Shown in pieces: positions 1-7,085 of a stretch of DNA of 16,104 nucleotides. The notes under the pieces were generated by a model. That model was not told where the DNA came from, did no database searches, and worked only from the letters and a program-made list of their open reading frames with translations. Each line of letters starts with the position of its first letter. The first letter of the stretch is position 1. The stretch covers positions 1-16,104 of the forward strand of contig CAKUSF010000042.1 in the NCBI GenBank assembly GCA_934678915.1. The letters run 5' to 3'. Origin of the DNA: an uncultured Bacteroidales bacterium (lineage in GTDB: Bacteria; Bacteroidota; Bacteroidia; Bacteroidales; UBA932). Made by a program: the position numbers and the translations under genes.

Positions 1-77
1 GTAAACGTAAAAAATGAAAAGAAATGCATGCAAACCAAAAGAAACAGAAATTTCTTCGATAAAAAACAGAAATATTT
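1..77 (+). repeat. Left arm of 77-bp terminal inverted repeat
   Basis: The first 77 bases are identical to the reverse complement of the last 77 bases of the window. Beyond base 77 the match decays: 78 differs, 79-82 match, 83 differs, 84-85 match. The arm is A-rich. It contains the palindromes TGCATGCA, AGAAATTTCT (46-55) and, running past the arm, AGAAATATTTCT (68-79). The stretch AAACAGAAAT occurs twice, 22 bases apart (42-51 and 64-73). There is no ORF in it. Confidence 0.97.
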
Positions 78-227
78 CTCTTGCGGGCCTTGATTATTGG
101 TGGTTTCAGTTGACAATAGGCACTTGAGTTGGTACGGCTACCGGCCTGGTCGGAGTTCCATGGCCATAAAATAAGAGGCTGACCAAAAGGTTGGGCAGCC
201 TTCACTTATTATAAGTCTGGTATAATC
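78..227. other. Non-coding region between left repeat and last fimbrial gene
   Basis: No convincing coding sequence. Bases 163-202 hold the operon terminator (listed separately). Bases 86-162 show only short GGCC-rich inverted motifs and nothing I can assign. Confidence 0.6.
163..202 (-). terminator. Rho-independent terminator of the fimbrial operon
   Basis: On the minus strand a stem AGGCTG/CAGCCT (arms at 196-201 and 176-181, 14-nt loop) is followed by the T-rich stretch CTTATTTTAT. It begins about 26 nt after the stop codon of the last fimbrial gene. The stem is short and the T-run is interrupted, so efficiency may be moderate. Confidence 0.6.
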
Positions 228-2180
228 TTAGTTCCCGAAGGAGGCGGTGGACTGTTCGTCGCTGAAGTAGAAGTACTTGTTCTGGATCCAGACCTTGGTG
301 GCAGACTGAGCCTTGGTGGTCACGAAGGAGCATGGGACGATCCTATAGCTGTTGTCTGGGGTCAATGCCATGCTTAGATACTCATTGTATGACAAGGTCT
401 TAGTGAAGCCATAGGATTGTTTACCGTTATCGGGGATGATTGACTTACCGTACCAGGTGGACATGTAGCCAGAACGGTACGCGTCTGCGGTAAGGGAGTT
501 GTCCGGTGAAAGGCTGTTGTTCGCTGCCTCTATCTTAAACTCTAGCGGGAACAGAGACTCTCTAAGGCCGCTTGGAATCTTGATGTTCACTTTCACCTTC
601 TGGCCGACACCGGTCGAAACTGTGGCGGGGTCACACTCCGGAACCATGGTGAAAGGCTTCCGCAGTCTGAAAGTCACTGTACGGGCAATCTTGACCTGAT
701 TATTGTCATCAGTCATCTGATAGATGATCACGGACTCCGAACGTTCCTCGTCAGTCGGGGTGTCAGGCGTGATAGTGGTCTGATGCCATCCGGCCCACGG
801 ACCTTCGGTAACCTCTTCGATCACATTGTACTTCGTCATTACAAAGTACGGAGAGCCTAGTTCCACATATTCCTTGTTATAGTCATCGCGAGTCAAAGCC
901 TCACGACGTGTCAAATCGTAGAAACTCAAGGCCTCATTGTCTACATCATTTGGATTCAATTTGAAATCCGGATAGTACTTGTACCTGAAAATGAAAGGAG
1001 CACTAGACACTATGGTGGTGTCTGTGTAGGTTACGAAAAGCCTTGCAGTTCCATCAGAGATGTTGATGACATCCTGAGTCACAACAGATGCCATGAAATT
1101 GTTAGAAGCAGGGTTCAAAGCCGCCTCTTGTGGGGTCGAGTATCCGTCAGCCGAGCATCCGACAATATTGGCCTTAAATGTGAAATTTCTAAGAATATTA
1201 TAGTGCTCAGACACACCTTGTACAGGAGGCATGATCAAATCTATTTTATAATAGGAAGGATTCCCATTATTATATTTCCCATAGACGATAATAGCCGTGT
1301 TGGTTTCGTCATCTGAGAACGGACGCTCGTACATGTACTTGGCATCATTATTAAACGTCAAAGAAGACGCGACAGTTGAGACTATCGTAGCATCCTTAGG
1401 CAGGTAGCCTTTGTAGCCGAAAGACTCTGAATCATCGGCATAATGAGCAGAAAGCTCATCGTAGGCTCTACAGACCCACGGATTGTTGCCAAAATCATCA
1501 ACAGGGTCTCCTTCTCGTTTAGCATAAGTCGCGAAAGCTTGACTGGCAAGGACGCAAGGAGCTACGCTTCCCCTGTCAGGGACATTCCACAAGGCGTAGC
1601 CAATAACCTCAAAGTCATCGATCTTGGATTCAACGACAACCTTCGCAAAGTTGCGCACTAGAGGAATCTTGACAAGTTTGTCCTTCTCTAGATCTGGCAT
1701 GTTCTCAAGGCTTTCATTCAGATAGATGCCTTTCTCAAGGACAACTCTCTGCCAATAGGCTTCCTTGCCGTCACCAACTGTCAGGTGACTGATCACTGAA
1801 TATTCTGTACCGTACTCGACTGGATTGTTCTCAAAATCGTAGTTAGCCACAAAATGAAGGATACGTTTGTTGGGCGAGGCTTGAAGGTTGACACTAAACT
1901 TGTACTCGGTGTTCATGTCTGTGCCGAAAGAGGTCGGATCTACCGGCTGAGCCGGCTGGCATTCAACGAAATAGCCATTCTCATCAAAAACAAGGACGTG
2001 AAGGGAGGTGATGGCTTCAGCCGAGAAGGAGCGCGTTGTGATTGCGCCAGCGTCAGGCACGACAATGGAGAATGTCAGGCCTTGGCCGTCTGACTCTGAT
2101 GTCAGAGTGAAATGGTCTGAACATCCAGCGAAGGTCAGTGCGACCAAAATTGCTATCAATGAATATGCTATCTTTCTCAT
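228..2180 (-). CDS. Large fimbrial subunit, DUF4906-like, last gene of the fimbrial operon
   Basis: Predicted exported lipoprotein of 650 aa. Seen: a signal peptide ending in a lipobox at Cys20 (TFAGC); a first-strand segment ending ITTR-SFS (Arg50), in the position where other fimbrillins are trimmed; a fimbrillin-like N-terminal half with NFAKVVVES (177-185) and NVPDRGSVAP (199-208); a VLRNF-type segment ILRNF near 329-333; and a C-terminal Ig-like region (about 510-650) with no terminal SWKVV strand. From family knowledge, such long distal genes in Bacteroidales fimbrial loci encode minor or tip subunits. The DUF4906 assignment is by remembered pattern only. The ATG lies 2 nt after the preceding stop and has a Shine-Dalgarno site (AGGAGA). 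It may be a tip-associated partner of the upstream lectin-like subunit, but its ligand is unknown. Confidence 0.8.
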   Translation of the reverse strand: MRKIAYSLIAILVALTFAGCSDHFTLTSESDGQGLTFSIVVPDAGAITTRSFSAEAITSLHVLVFDENGYFVECQPAQPVDPTSFGTDMNTEYKFSVNLQASPNKRILHFVANYDFENNPVEYGTEYSVISHLTVGDGKEAYWQRVVLEKGIYLNESLENMPDLEKDKLVKIPLVRNFAKVVVESKIDDFEVIGYALWNVPDRGSVAPCVLASQAFATYAKREGDPVDDFGNNPWVCRAYDELSAHYADDSESFGYKGYLPKDATIVSTVASSLTFNNDAKYMYERPFSDDETNTAIIVYGKYNNGNPSYYKIDLIMPPVQGVSEHYNILRNFTFKANIVGCSADGYSTPQEAALNPASNNFMASVVTQDVINISDGTARLFVTYTDTTIVSSAPFIFRYKYYPDFKLNPNDVDNEALSFYDLTRREALTRDDYNKEYVELGSPYFVMTKYNVIEEVTEGPWAGWHQTTITPDTPTDEERSESVIIYQMTDDNNQVKIARTVTFRLRKPFTMVPECDPATVSTGVGQKVKVNIKIPSGLRESLFPLEFKIEAANNSLSPDNSLTADAYRSGYMSTWYGKSIIPDNGKQSYGFTKTLSYNEYLSMALTPDNSYRIVPCSFVTTKAQSATKVWIQNKYFYFSDEQSTASFGN

Positions 2181-2182
2181 GG

Positions 2183-4462
2183 TTATCTCTCCTTATCTCC
2201 CCACGTGAAGGTATTTTTATCGCATTTGTCAGTCCAGTACCATTCGTCGTAGACGCAACGGACATAATTATCATAGGAATTAAACCAGCCTCCTTCAGAC
2301 GATTTATCTGGATTTGTGTGAGGTGAGTCAAATCTGTCCTTATGGGGGTAATAAGCCCTCTTGTCGCTTCCCCAATAATATGCGTCATCACTAAGCAGTA
2401 CAGGAATTTTACCATCCTTTGCCAACTGTACCATATATTTGATTTCAGCTCTTGTCGGGACTCTCCAACGACCGGCAGGATAACCATCTTCTTGATACGA
2501 TGAACAACGTCTTTTAGCATCGTAATAATTTAAATTATTCGTCACACCATAGGAAGAGGCAATTCTGAAAGATGGAGCGATCATGTTATTTACTCTCGCT
2601 CTGTCTTCATCAGAAGGATAATAATACTTCAATCTTCGTTCGCTTAAGCCATCCATAGATATTGCTGACGTCCATGATTCATACCTGTCCAATGAAGGCA
2701 AAGAAATCGTTTCTGTACGAGGATCACCAATGCAATATTCAGAGTTAGATGGAAGAGAACTTATGGAAACAACATACATATAGGGGTCTTTATTTCCACC
2801 TATTGACACACCACCCCAATCAGAAGAGCCTCCATTAACATAAACGAATCCATTCTCGTTATTATTACCATCTGTGCCATTTTCCGGATCCCCAGTACAA
2901 TCCGAATTCAACTCCGCCCTGACATACAGCGCAGGATACTGAACCACGGTAAGGGTCTCATAATAATTATGATCATCCTTATGCCGGATAGTGACTTTCA
3001 ATGTGTAAGCAGACACATCGTAATCAGATTTGTAGTCGTTGATCAAATCGTGTTCGAAAACAAGGGCGTTGTTATCCTTATTAATATTAACAGAGTATTT
3101 GGTAGCATCCACTTGCACATTTTCTTCAGGCCTGTATTTGCCATTAGTCGGCTTTAACTTAGTGTAAGTCAAAGAATAATCAACGGCCTCGACTTCATGG
3201 CTTGAAATGAACGGAATCGTCAGCGAGTTGATGTTGTGCATCTCATAGTAGTTCTGATCGACCATCAGGTAACGGTAGCGCATGAGGTTGGCGTTGGTTT
3301 CGACCTCGTTGCCCCATGGAAGAATCATGTAGGATGGAGTGAGGACGGTCGGATTGTCAGGATCACCGCTTCCGAGGATATTCACAGAAAGATTGATCTT
3401 GTACCAGGTGTTGCGGTCAAGGTGTCCTTCAAGGGTGTTGAAAGGCACTGCGTACCAACATGTAAAGTAACGATCCGCGTTCTTCCAAGGAAGCGAGAGA
3501 AGCAGATAAGGAGCTTCTCCGCAATCAGTATTCGATGAATTGTCCGGATCCCTCCAAAGGCTGTAGTAGGAATAAAACGGCAGTTCGTGTGTCCAACCGG
3601 AACTCTCGTTGCCAACAAGCGGACGGGGACAGTTACTACTAGCAGACTTATAGCTAAAAAGAAGTTCTTTACTAGCACCCTGCCTTAATGTCTTGCCCAT
3701 TTCTCCGTTGACATACCCCACGTTAATGCCGTTTATGAAATAAACATTCATCTCACTAGACTGAGGTTCCCATTCTTTATCCACGACACCATCTTTGGAT
3801 ATCTTTGTTACCTTGAACGTGATCTTGGAGGCCGCGCGGGACAGAGGCACCTCTCCGGAAACGGTACGGCTTGACTCATTCAAAGTAAGTTTCCCTTCTC
3901 CATCCATGACAAAAGAGTCCTGAGCCTTGGCATAAGGAGGTTCGGAGACGGAAGCGTCTGGCCCAAAATTAGCCTTCACGATGATCTTCTTCAAAGCGTT
4001 GATTGAAGTAGAGGTTGGCAGTTCCTCCGAGACGCCCACGATGTTCGCAACGGCATAGACACGGCAGCTTGACATTGAAGGAAATATGGTCTTAACAGCA
4101 TCATCCGTAAGTTTTAACTTCACAGTAACTTTTCCCGTGGTTGGATCTGTTCCTGTGGTCCCGGAGACGGTCGCGGCCTCGTTGGCCGGATCCATCGCAT
4201 AGCCTTCTGACGGATAGACATAGACTGCCTCTGCCTCATCACCGGAGCCATTGGTGTAGAAGTAGAGCTTGAAGTTCCGGATAACATTCTCATTGAATTG
4301 GTCTTCACCATATTCAGAAGCCCTTGTGAGGCCCATCTTTCCAGGATTGAGGCTCACGGTAAGCACATTTTCCTCAGATGAGGGCACTTCTGTCTCACTG
4401 ACTGAACATGAGACGAGCAGCAGGGCAAAAGTGCACAGGTATGCTAAAACTCTTCTTGTCAT
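2183..4462 (-). CDS. Fimbrial subunit with C-terminal lectin-like domain, candidate tip adhesin
   Basis: 759 aa, predicted lipoprotein (lipobox LVSC, Cys19), with a likely trimming site GLTR-AS at Arg47. Residues 20-390 look fimbrillin-like: SRAASKITFKV (208-218), RNTWYKINLSV (350-360) and the strand motif ILPWG (380-384). Then come an Ig-like segment ending TVVQYPALYV (505-514), a Gly/Asn-rich linker (about 519-556) and a C-terminal domain (about 560-745). That domain has CIGDP, NYYDAKRRC (Cys653), GRWRVPTRAEI (665-673), YYWGS and VRCVYDEWYW (734-743), a pattern I recognise from FGE-sulfatase/C-type-lectin-like domains on Bacteroidales surface proteins. Function as an adhesive tip is inferred from this domain and from the distal operon position. 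Its ATG starts 3 nt after the preceding stop. No von Willebrand A domain, as in Mfa5 of Porphyromonas, is seen. Confidence 0.82.
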   Translation of the reverse strand: MTRRVLAYLCTFALLLVSCSVSETEVPSSEENVLTVSLNPGKMGLTRASEYGEDQFNENVIRNFKLYFYTNGSGDEAEAVYVYPSEGYAMDPANEAATVSGTTGTDPTTGKVTVKLKLTDDAVKTIFPSMSSCRVYAVANIVGVSEELPTSTSINALKKIIVKANFGPDASVSEPPYAKAQDSFVMDGEGKLTLNESSRTVSGEVPLSRAASKITFKVTKISKDGVVDKEWEPQSSEMNVYFINGINVGYVNGEMGKTLRQGASKELLFSYKSASSNCPRPLVGNESSGWTHELPFYSYYSLWRDPDNSSNTDCGEAPYLLLSLPWKNADRYFTCWYAVPFNTLEGHLDRNTWYKINLSVNILGSGDPDNPTVLTPSYMILPWGNEVETNANLMRYRYLMVDQNYYEMHNINSLTIPFISSHEVEAVDYSLTYTKLKPTNGKYRPEENVQVDATKYSVNINKDNNALVFEHDLINDYKSDYDVSAYTLKVTIRHKDDHNYYETLTVVQYPALYVRAELNSDCTGDPENGTDGNNNENGFVYVNGGSSDWGGVSIGGNKDPYMYVVSISSLPSNSEYCIGDPRTETISLPSLDRYESWTSAISMDGLSERRLKYYYPSDEDRARVNNMIAPSFRIASSYGVTNNLNYYDAKRRCSSYQEDGYPAGRWRVPTRAEIKYMVQLAKDGKIPVLLSDDAYYWGSDKRAYYPHKDRFDSPHTNPDKSSEGGWFNSYDNYVRCVYDEWYWTDKCDKNTFTWGDKER
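2188..2193 (-). promoter_or_regulatory. Ribosome binding site of the last fimbrial gene
   Basis: AGGAGA on the minus strand, 7 nt before the ATG at 2180 and inside the 3' end of the upstream gene. It supports this start and suggests translational coupling across the 2-nt gap. Confidence 0.6.
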
Positions 4463-4465
4463 AGT

Positions 4466-5950
4466 CTAATCCTTGATTAATATGTAAGGGCCACCGAGGG
4501 CGCTGGATGTATCGAAATTCACATTGCCGTAGCGCGCATAGATGACGACCTTTGCGGATCCCACAGTGGCCTGATTCTGCATGATTGTCAACGTCACCTC
4601 TTTCCCGTCAACGATTCCACTGACTGAATCTGTTCCGCGCGCAAAATCATGGGTTCCATCATCAAACTTAAAATGGTTCAAATCTCCGCTTTTCTCCTCG
4701 AAGACAGCGTACCAATCAGCTCCTAACGGACTGCTTATCGTGAACTTGCATGTAAGGTTTCCGGCAGTGGAAGCCACCACCTTGTTGTCCTTGATTTCGT
4801 AGTGGTTATTGTCAGTCCACTTAATCGTCTGCGAGACACCAACAGTATTCGTGTAGTCTAAGTCAAACTTGGTGACCTCCCATGGCTGGGCAACTAGGGT
4901 GATGTCTGCATCGTAGGCACCTATTGAGTTGATTTTAAAATCGTAAATATGGTTGCGGACGATGTTGAAGCGCTTGCCATTGTCATCCACACTATAGTCG
5001 CGGAAATCCAATGAATATGTCTTGTCGATTCCGGAGAACTTTACCTCTATTGAGGTGCAGTCTTCTCGTTTTGTCCCGGTCGAAGGATCTACATTTCGGT
5101 ACTCCGGCACATAGGCAGTCCAAGTATTCACCGGGTCCTCAATGAGTTCAAGATCTTTCGTCAATTCATTGTCGTCATTGTCGTCATTGTTACCAAAGAG
5201 ATGCACTGGGCTTGTGTAAAGGAGGTTGTACGTGCTGTCGTACATTTCCAACGGAGCACAGGCAATGCCTTTGTTATATTTCTTAAGGGTCACCGATTCT
5301 AGTGTCTGATTGAGGGAAGCATCGGTGCGCACAATGATTTTGGAGACCGAGCGAAGCAAGTCTATCTGTCCGAGATCGTTGATTAGGTTCGGTCTGAAAA
5401 CATAGGAGTCATCTATGGTCTTGACTCCGTACATTGGAATAGTCACCTCATTAGAAAGGGTGATAGGGTAAGTCTTGTCACTGCACATGGCCCAGTCGGC
5501 CTTGCAGAGATCTTCGATGTTAGTAACATCTGGGGTCAGGCTTGGTGTTCCGCACCAGTTGGCAAGGACAACGACCTTGAACCCAGAAACTGGAGGATTA
5601 AGAATTGGTCCGCTCAGTTCCCAGACCTGAGGGAACTCACTGCCGTCAACGGGAGTGACATTCGTAGGTTTGAACTCTTCAATGAATGTATTTTTGTTCT
5701 TGTCGAAGAAAAGAATATGCAGACTGCCCACATCAATATAGTTCTCATAGCCGGTGCCTGCCTTATCAGATTCGGAGACCGCTCGCGTCAATGCGGACTC
5801 CTCCCCCGCGGTAATCCGCAGGGTGACATGCAGGGCTTCGTCAAAGTTCTTCTCAATGATGCGGCTTTCGTCGCAGCATGATTGGACAGCAAAGCTGAGA
5901 GCAGCCAGAAGCGCAAGAATATGTCCGGTTCCTCTTTTCACCGTTATCAT
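4466..5950 (-). CDS. Accessory fimbrial subunit (FimA/Mfa superfamily)
   Basis: 494 aa from the preferred start. An in-frame ATG 24 nt upstream (5974) would overlap the anchor gene by 14 nt. The start at 5950 is preferred because GGGGAGG lies just ahead of it and it gives a compact signal peptide (lipobox VQSC, Cys25). Other features are a trimming site ALTR-AV (Arg56), a fimbrillin-type VRNHIYDFKI segment (about 331-340), the strand motif VAQPWEV (about 353-359), and an extra C-terminal Ig-like domain (about 370-494). A short Asn/Asp run (GNNDDNDDNE) sits in a loop and is encoded by a 9-bp tandem repeat. The extra C-terminal domain and the position after the anchor suggest a minor shaft or near-tip subunit like Mfa3/Mfa4, though the exact equivalent cannot be set. 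Confidence 0.85.
   Translation of the reverse strand: MITVKRGTGHILALLAALSFAVQSCCDESRIIEKNFDEALHVTLRITAGEESALTRAVSESDKAGTGYENYIDVGSLHILFFDKNKNTFIEEFKPTNVTPVDGSEFPQVWELSGPILNPPVSGFKVVVLANWCGTPSLTPDVTNIEDLCKADWAMCSDKTYPITLSNEVTIPMYGVKTIDDSYVFRPNLINDLGQIDLLRSVSKIIVRTDASLNQTLESVTLKKYNKGIACAPLEMYDSTYNLLYTSPVHLFGNNDDNDDNELTKDLELIEDPVNTWTAYVPEYRNVDPSTGTKREDCTSIEVKFSGIDKTYSLDFRDYSVDDNGKRFNIVRNHIYDFKINSIGAYDADITLVAQPWEVTKFDLDYTNTVGVSQTIKWTDNNHYEIKDNKVVASTAGNLTCKFTISSPLGADWYAVFEEKSGDLNHFKFDDGTHDFARGTDSVSGIVDGKEVTLTIMQNQATVGSAKVVIYARYGNVNFDTSSALGGPYILIKD
5166..5192. repeat. In-frame 9-bp tandem repeat
   Basis: Unit TCATTGTCG occurs twice exactly (5166-5174, 5175-5183) and a third time at 7 of 9 bases (5184-5192). 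It lies inside the accessory-subunit gene and encodes Asn-Asp-Asp units. Changes in copy number would keep the frame. Confidence 0.8.
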
Positions 5951-5954
5951 AAAA

Positions 5955-5959
5955 CCTCC
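5955..5959 (-). promoter_or_regulatory. Strong Shine-Dalgarno site deciding the accessory-subunit start
   Basis: GGAGG on the minus strand, 4 nt before the ATG at 5950 and within a GGGGAGG run. Such sites are sparse in Bacteroidota, and it favours the start at 5950 over 5974. Confidence 0.7.
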
Positions 5960-5960
5960 C

Positions 5961-6971
5961 CTAAAGTTCCTCATTTTGAAGGACTACCTTCCAAGAGTTG
6001 ATGTAGATGAACGAGTTGGCCCAGTTCTCGTTTTTGTCGAGGAAGAACACCATGTTGTAGTCGTCCTGACGGTCGAGATATTCTTGGTCCGGGATGGCCT
6101 CGTTGTAGCGTCCTTTGACTAGAAGGGCGTAGTCGAGAAGTGGGACGGAGAGCACGGTTGTGCTGGTCTCCTTGTTTCTGATGTGGAGTCTTGGCTTGTG
6201 GCCCATGACTAGGCGTCCTGTCGTTAGCTCGGCAAGGGCGACACCGAAGGTTTCGGTCGCTGAGCGGGTGCCAACCTCAGCGGAGCCGGAGGACACCGAC
6301 CAAGCACGATAGGTCACGTTGTCGCACGGAATAAGGCTGTTGTCCCAGTCCATCTTACAGTTGTCGTCAGTGATGAAGAACTCGAATTTGTCCTTGTCCA
6401 CCGGTTTCCCAGAAAGGTGCTGGAGCACGACCTTGAAATTGTTGGTGTTCTTCATCAGAGGCAATGTTACCATGACAGTCCCTTCATCGGCAGTGAAATC
6501 TGCCTCAGCGAGGTACCCATAGTAAAGGTCGTCTATCCTTCCGTCAGTGTAGGCGGAACCATCAGCGTCACTCTTATGGTTGAGTGCGCAGCCCAGATCG
6601 TTCCGAATCTTGGCCTGAGGAAATGTCCAAGACTTGTACTCATCAGCGTCGCACCAGGCAAGCAGTCCATACTTCCCGGCAGGCACATCGACTTCCATTG
6701 AATATCCTTCCACGGTGAGAGCGTCACCGCTTTCAGTCTTTGACCAGACTATGCTGCCATCCTCATCAAGCACATAGAGAGTCACGCTATGCACTTCATG
6801 GGCGAAGGCATCGGCGAACTTCATGTTCATGTCGTAGCGGAACTTCACGCGGTAGGAGACATCGCAGTCCCCTTCGTCCTCGTAGATCAGTCCGCTGCAG
6901 GAGACAGCCATTCCGCCTGCCAGTGCCATGGCAAGCAGTCCGATGAATGTCCTTTTGAATACAGACAGCAT
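5961..6971 (-). CDS. Mfa2/FimB-family fimbrial anchor subunit
   Basis: 336 aa lipoprotein (lipobox AVSC, Cys25). The mature N-terminus has the family pattern GLIYEDEGDC (27-36), then RVKFRYDMNMKFADAF and the strand HSVTLYVLDEDGSIVW, typical of FimB/Mfa2 fimbrial subunits (PF08842, from memory). The C-terminus ends IYINSWKVVLQNEEL, as expected for this family. Unlike the three downstream subunits there is no TR- trimming site near residue 50, which fits an anchor that stays lipidated and untrimmed in the outer membrane and terminates the fimbrial base. It follows the major fimbrillin across a 114-nt gap containing a terminator-like hairpin, so it is probably made in much smaller amounts. Confidence 0.92.
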   Translation of the reverse strand: MLSVFKRTFIGLLAMALAGGMAVSCSGLIYEDEGDCDVSYRVKFRYDMNMKFADAFAHEVHSVTLYVLDEDGSIVWSKTESGDALTVEGYSMEVDVPAGKYGLLAWCDADEYKSWTFPQAKIRNDLGCALNHKSDADGSAYTDGRIDDLYYGYLAEADFTADEGTVMVTLPLMKNTNNFKVVLQHLSGKPVDKDKFEFFITDDNCKMDWDNSLIPCDNVTYRAWSVSSGSAEVGTRSATETFGVALAELTTGRLVMGHKPRLHIRNKETSTTVLSVPLLDYALLVKGRYNEAIPDQEYLDRQDDYNMVFFLDKNENWANSFIYINSWKVVLQNEEL

Positions 6972-7003
6972 AGCAGTTTGATTATTGTGTTTAGTAATCT
7001 TTG

Positions 7004-7046
7004 TAATAAAAAGGTGGCCGCACCGGTATTATTGGCCCGGCCACCT
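7004..7046 (-). terminator. Intra-operon attenuating terminator after the major fimbrillin
   Basis: On the minus strand a perfect 9-bp stem AGGTGGCCG/CGGCCACCT (arms 7038-7046 and 7012-7020, 17-nt loop) runs directly into TTTTTATTA. It lies between the stop of the major fimbrillin (7086) and the start of the anchor (6971). No new Bacteroides-type promoter is evident after it, so partial read-through is the simplest way to express the downstream genes. Confidence 0.85.
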
Positions 7047-7085
7047 CGCTGAAGTTATAGTTTATATGAAAAAAAAGGGTTTCGA

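Noticed and set aside
2053..2520. 155-codon minus-strand frame overlapping two fimbrial genes
   Set aside because: Shadow frame across the junction of two well-supported genes, with no family resemblance and no signal.
5166..5192. 9-bp tandem repeat in the accessory subunit as a phase-variation switch
   Set aside because: The unit is a multiple of three, so copy changes only lengthen an Asn/Asp loop and cannot switch the gene off.
5754..6122. 122-codon plus-strand frame across the anchor/accessory junction
   Set aside because: Antisense shadow with no recognisable domain, opposite two clear fimbrial genes.
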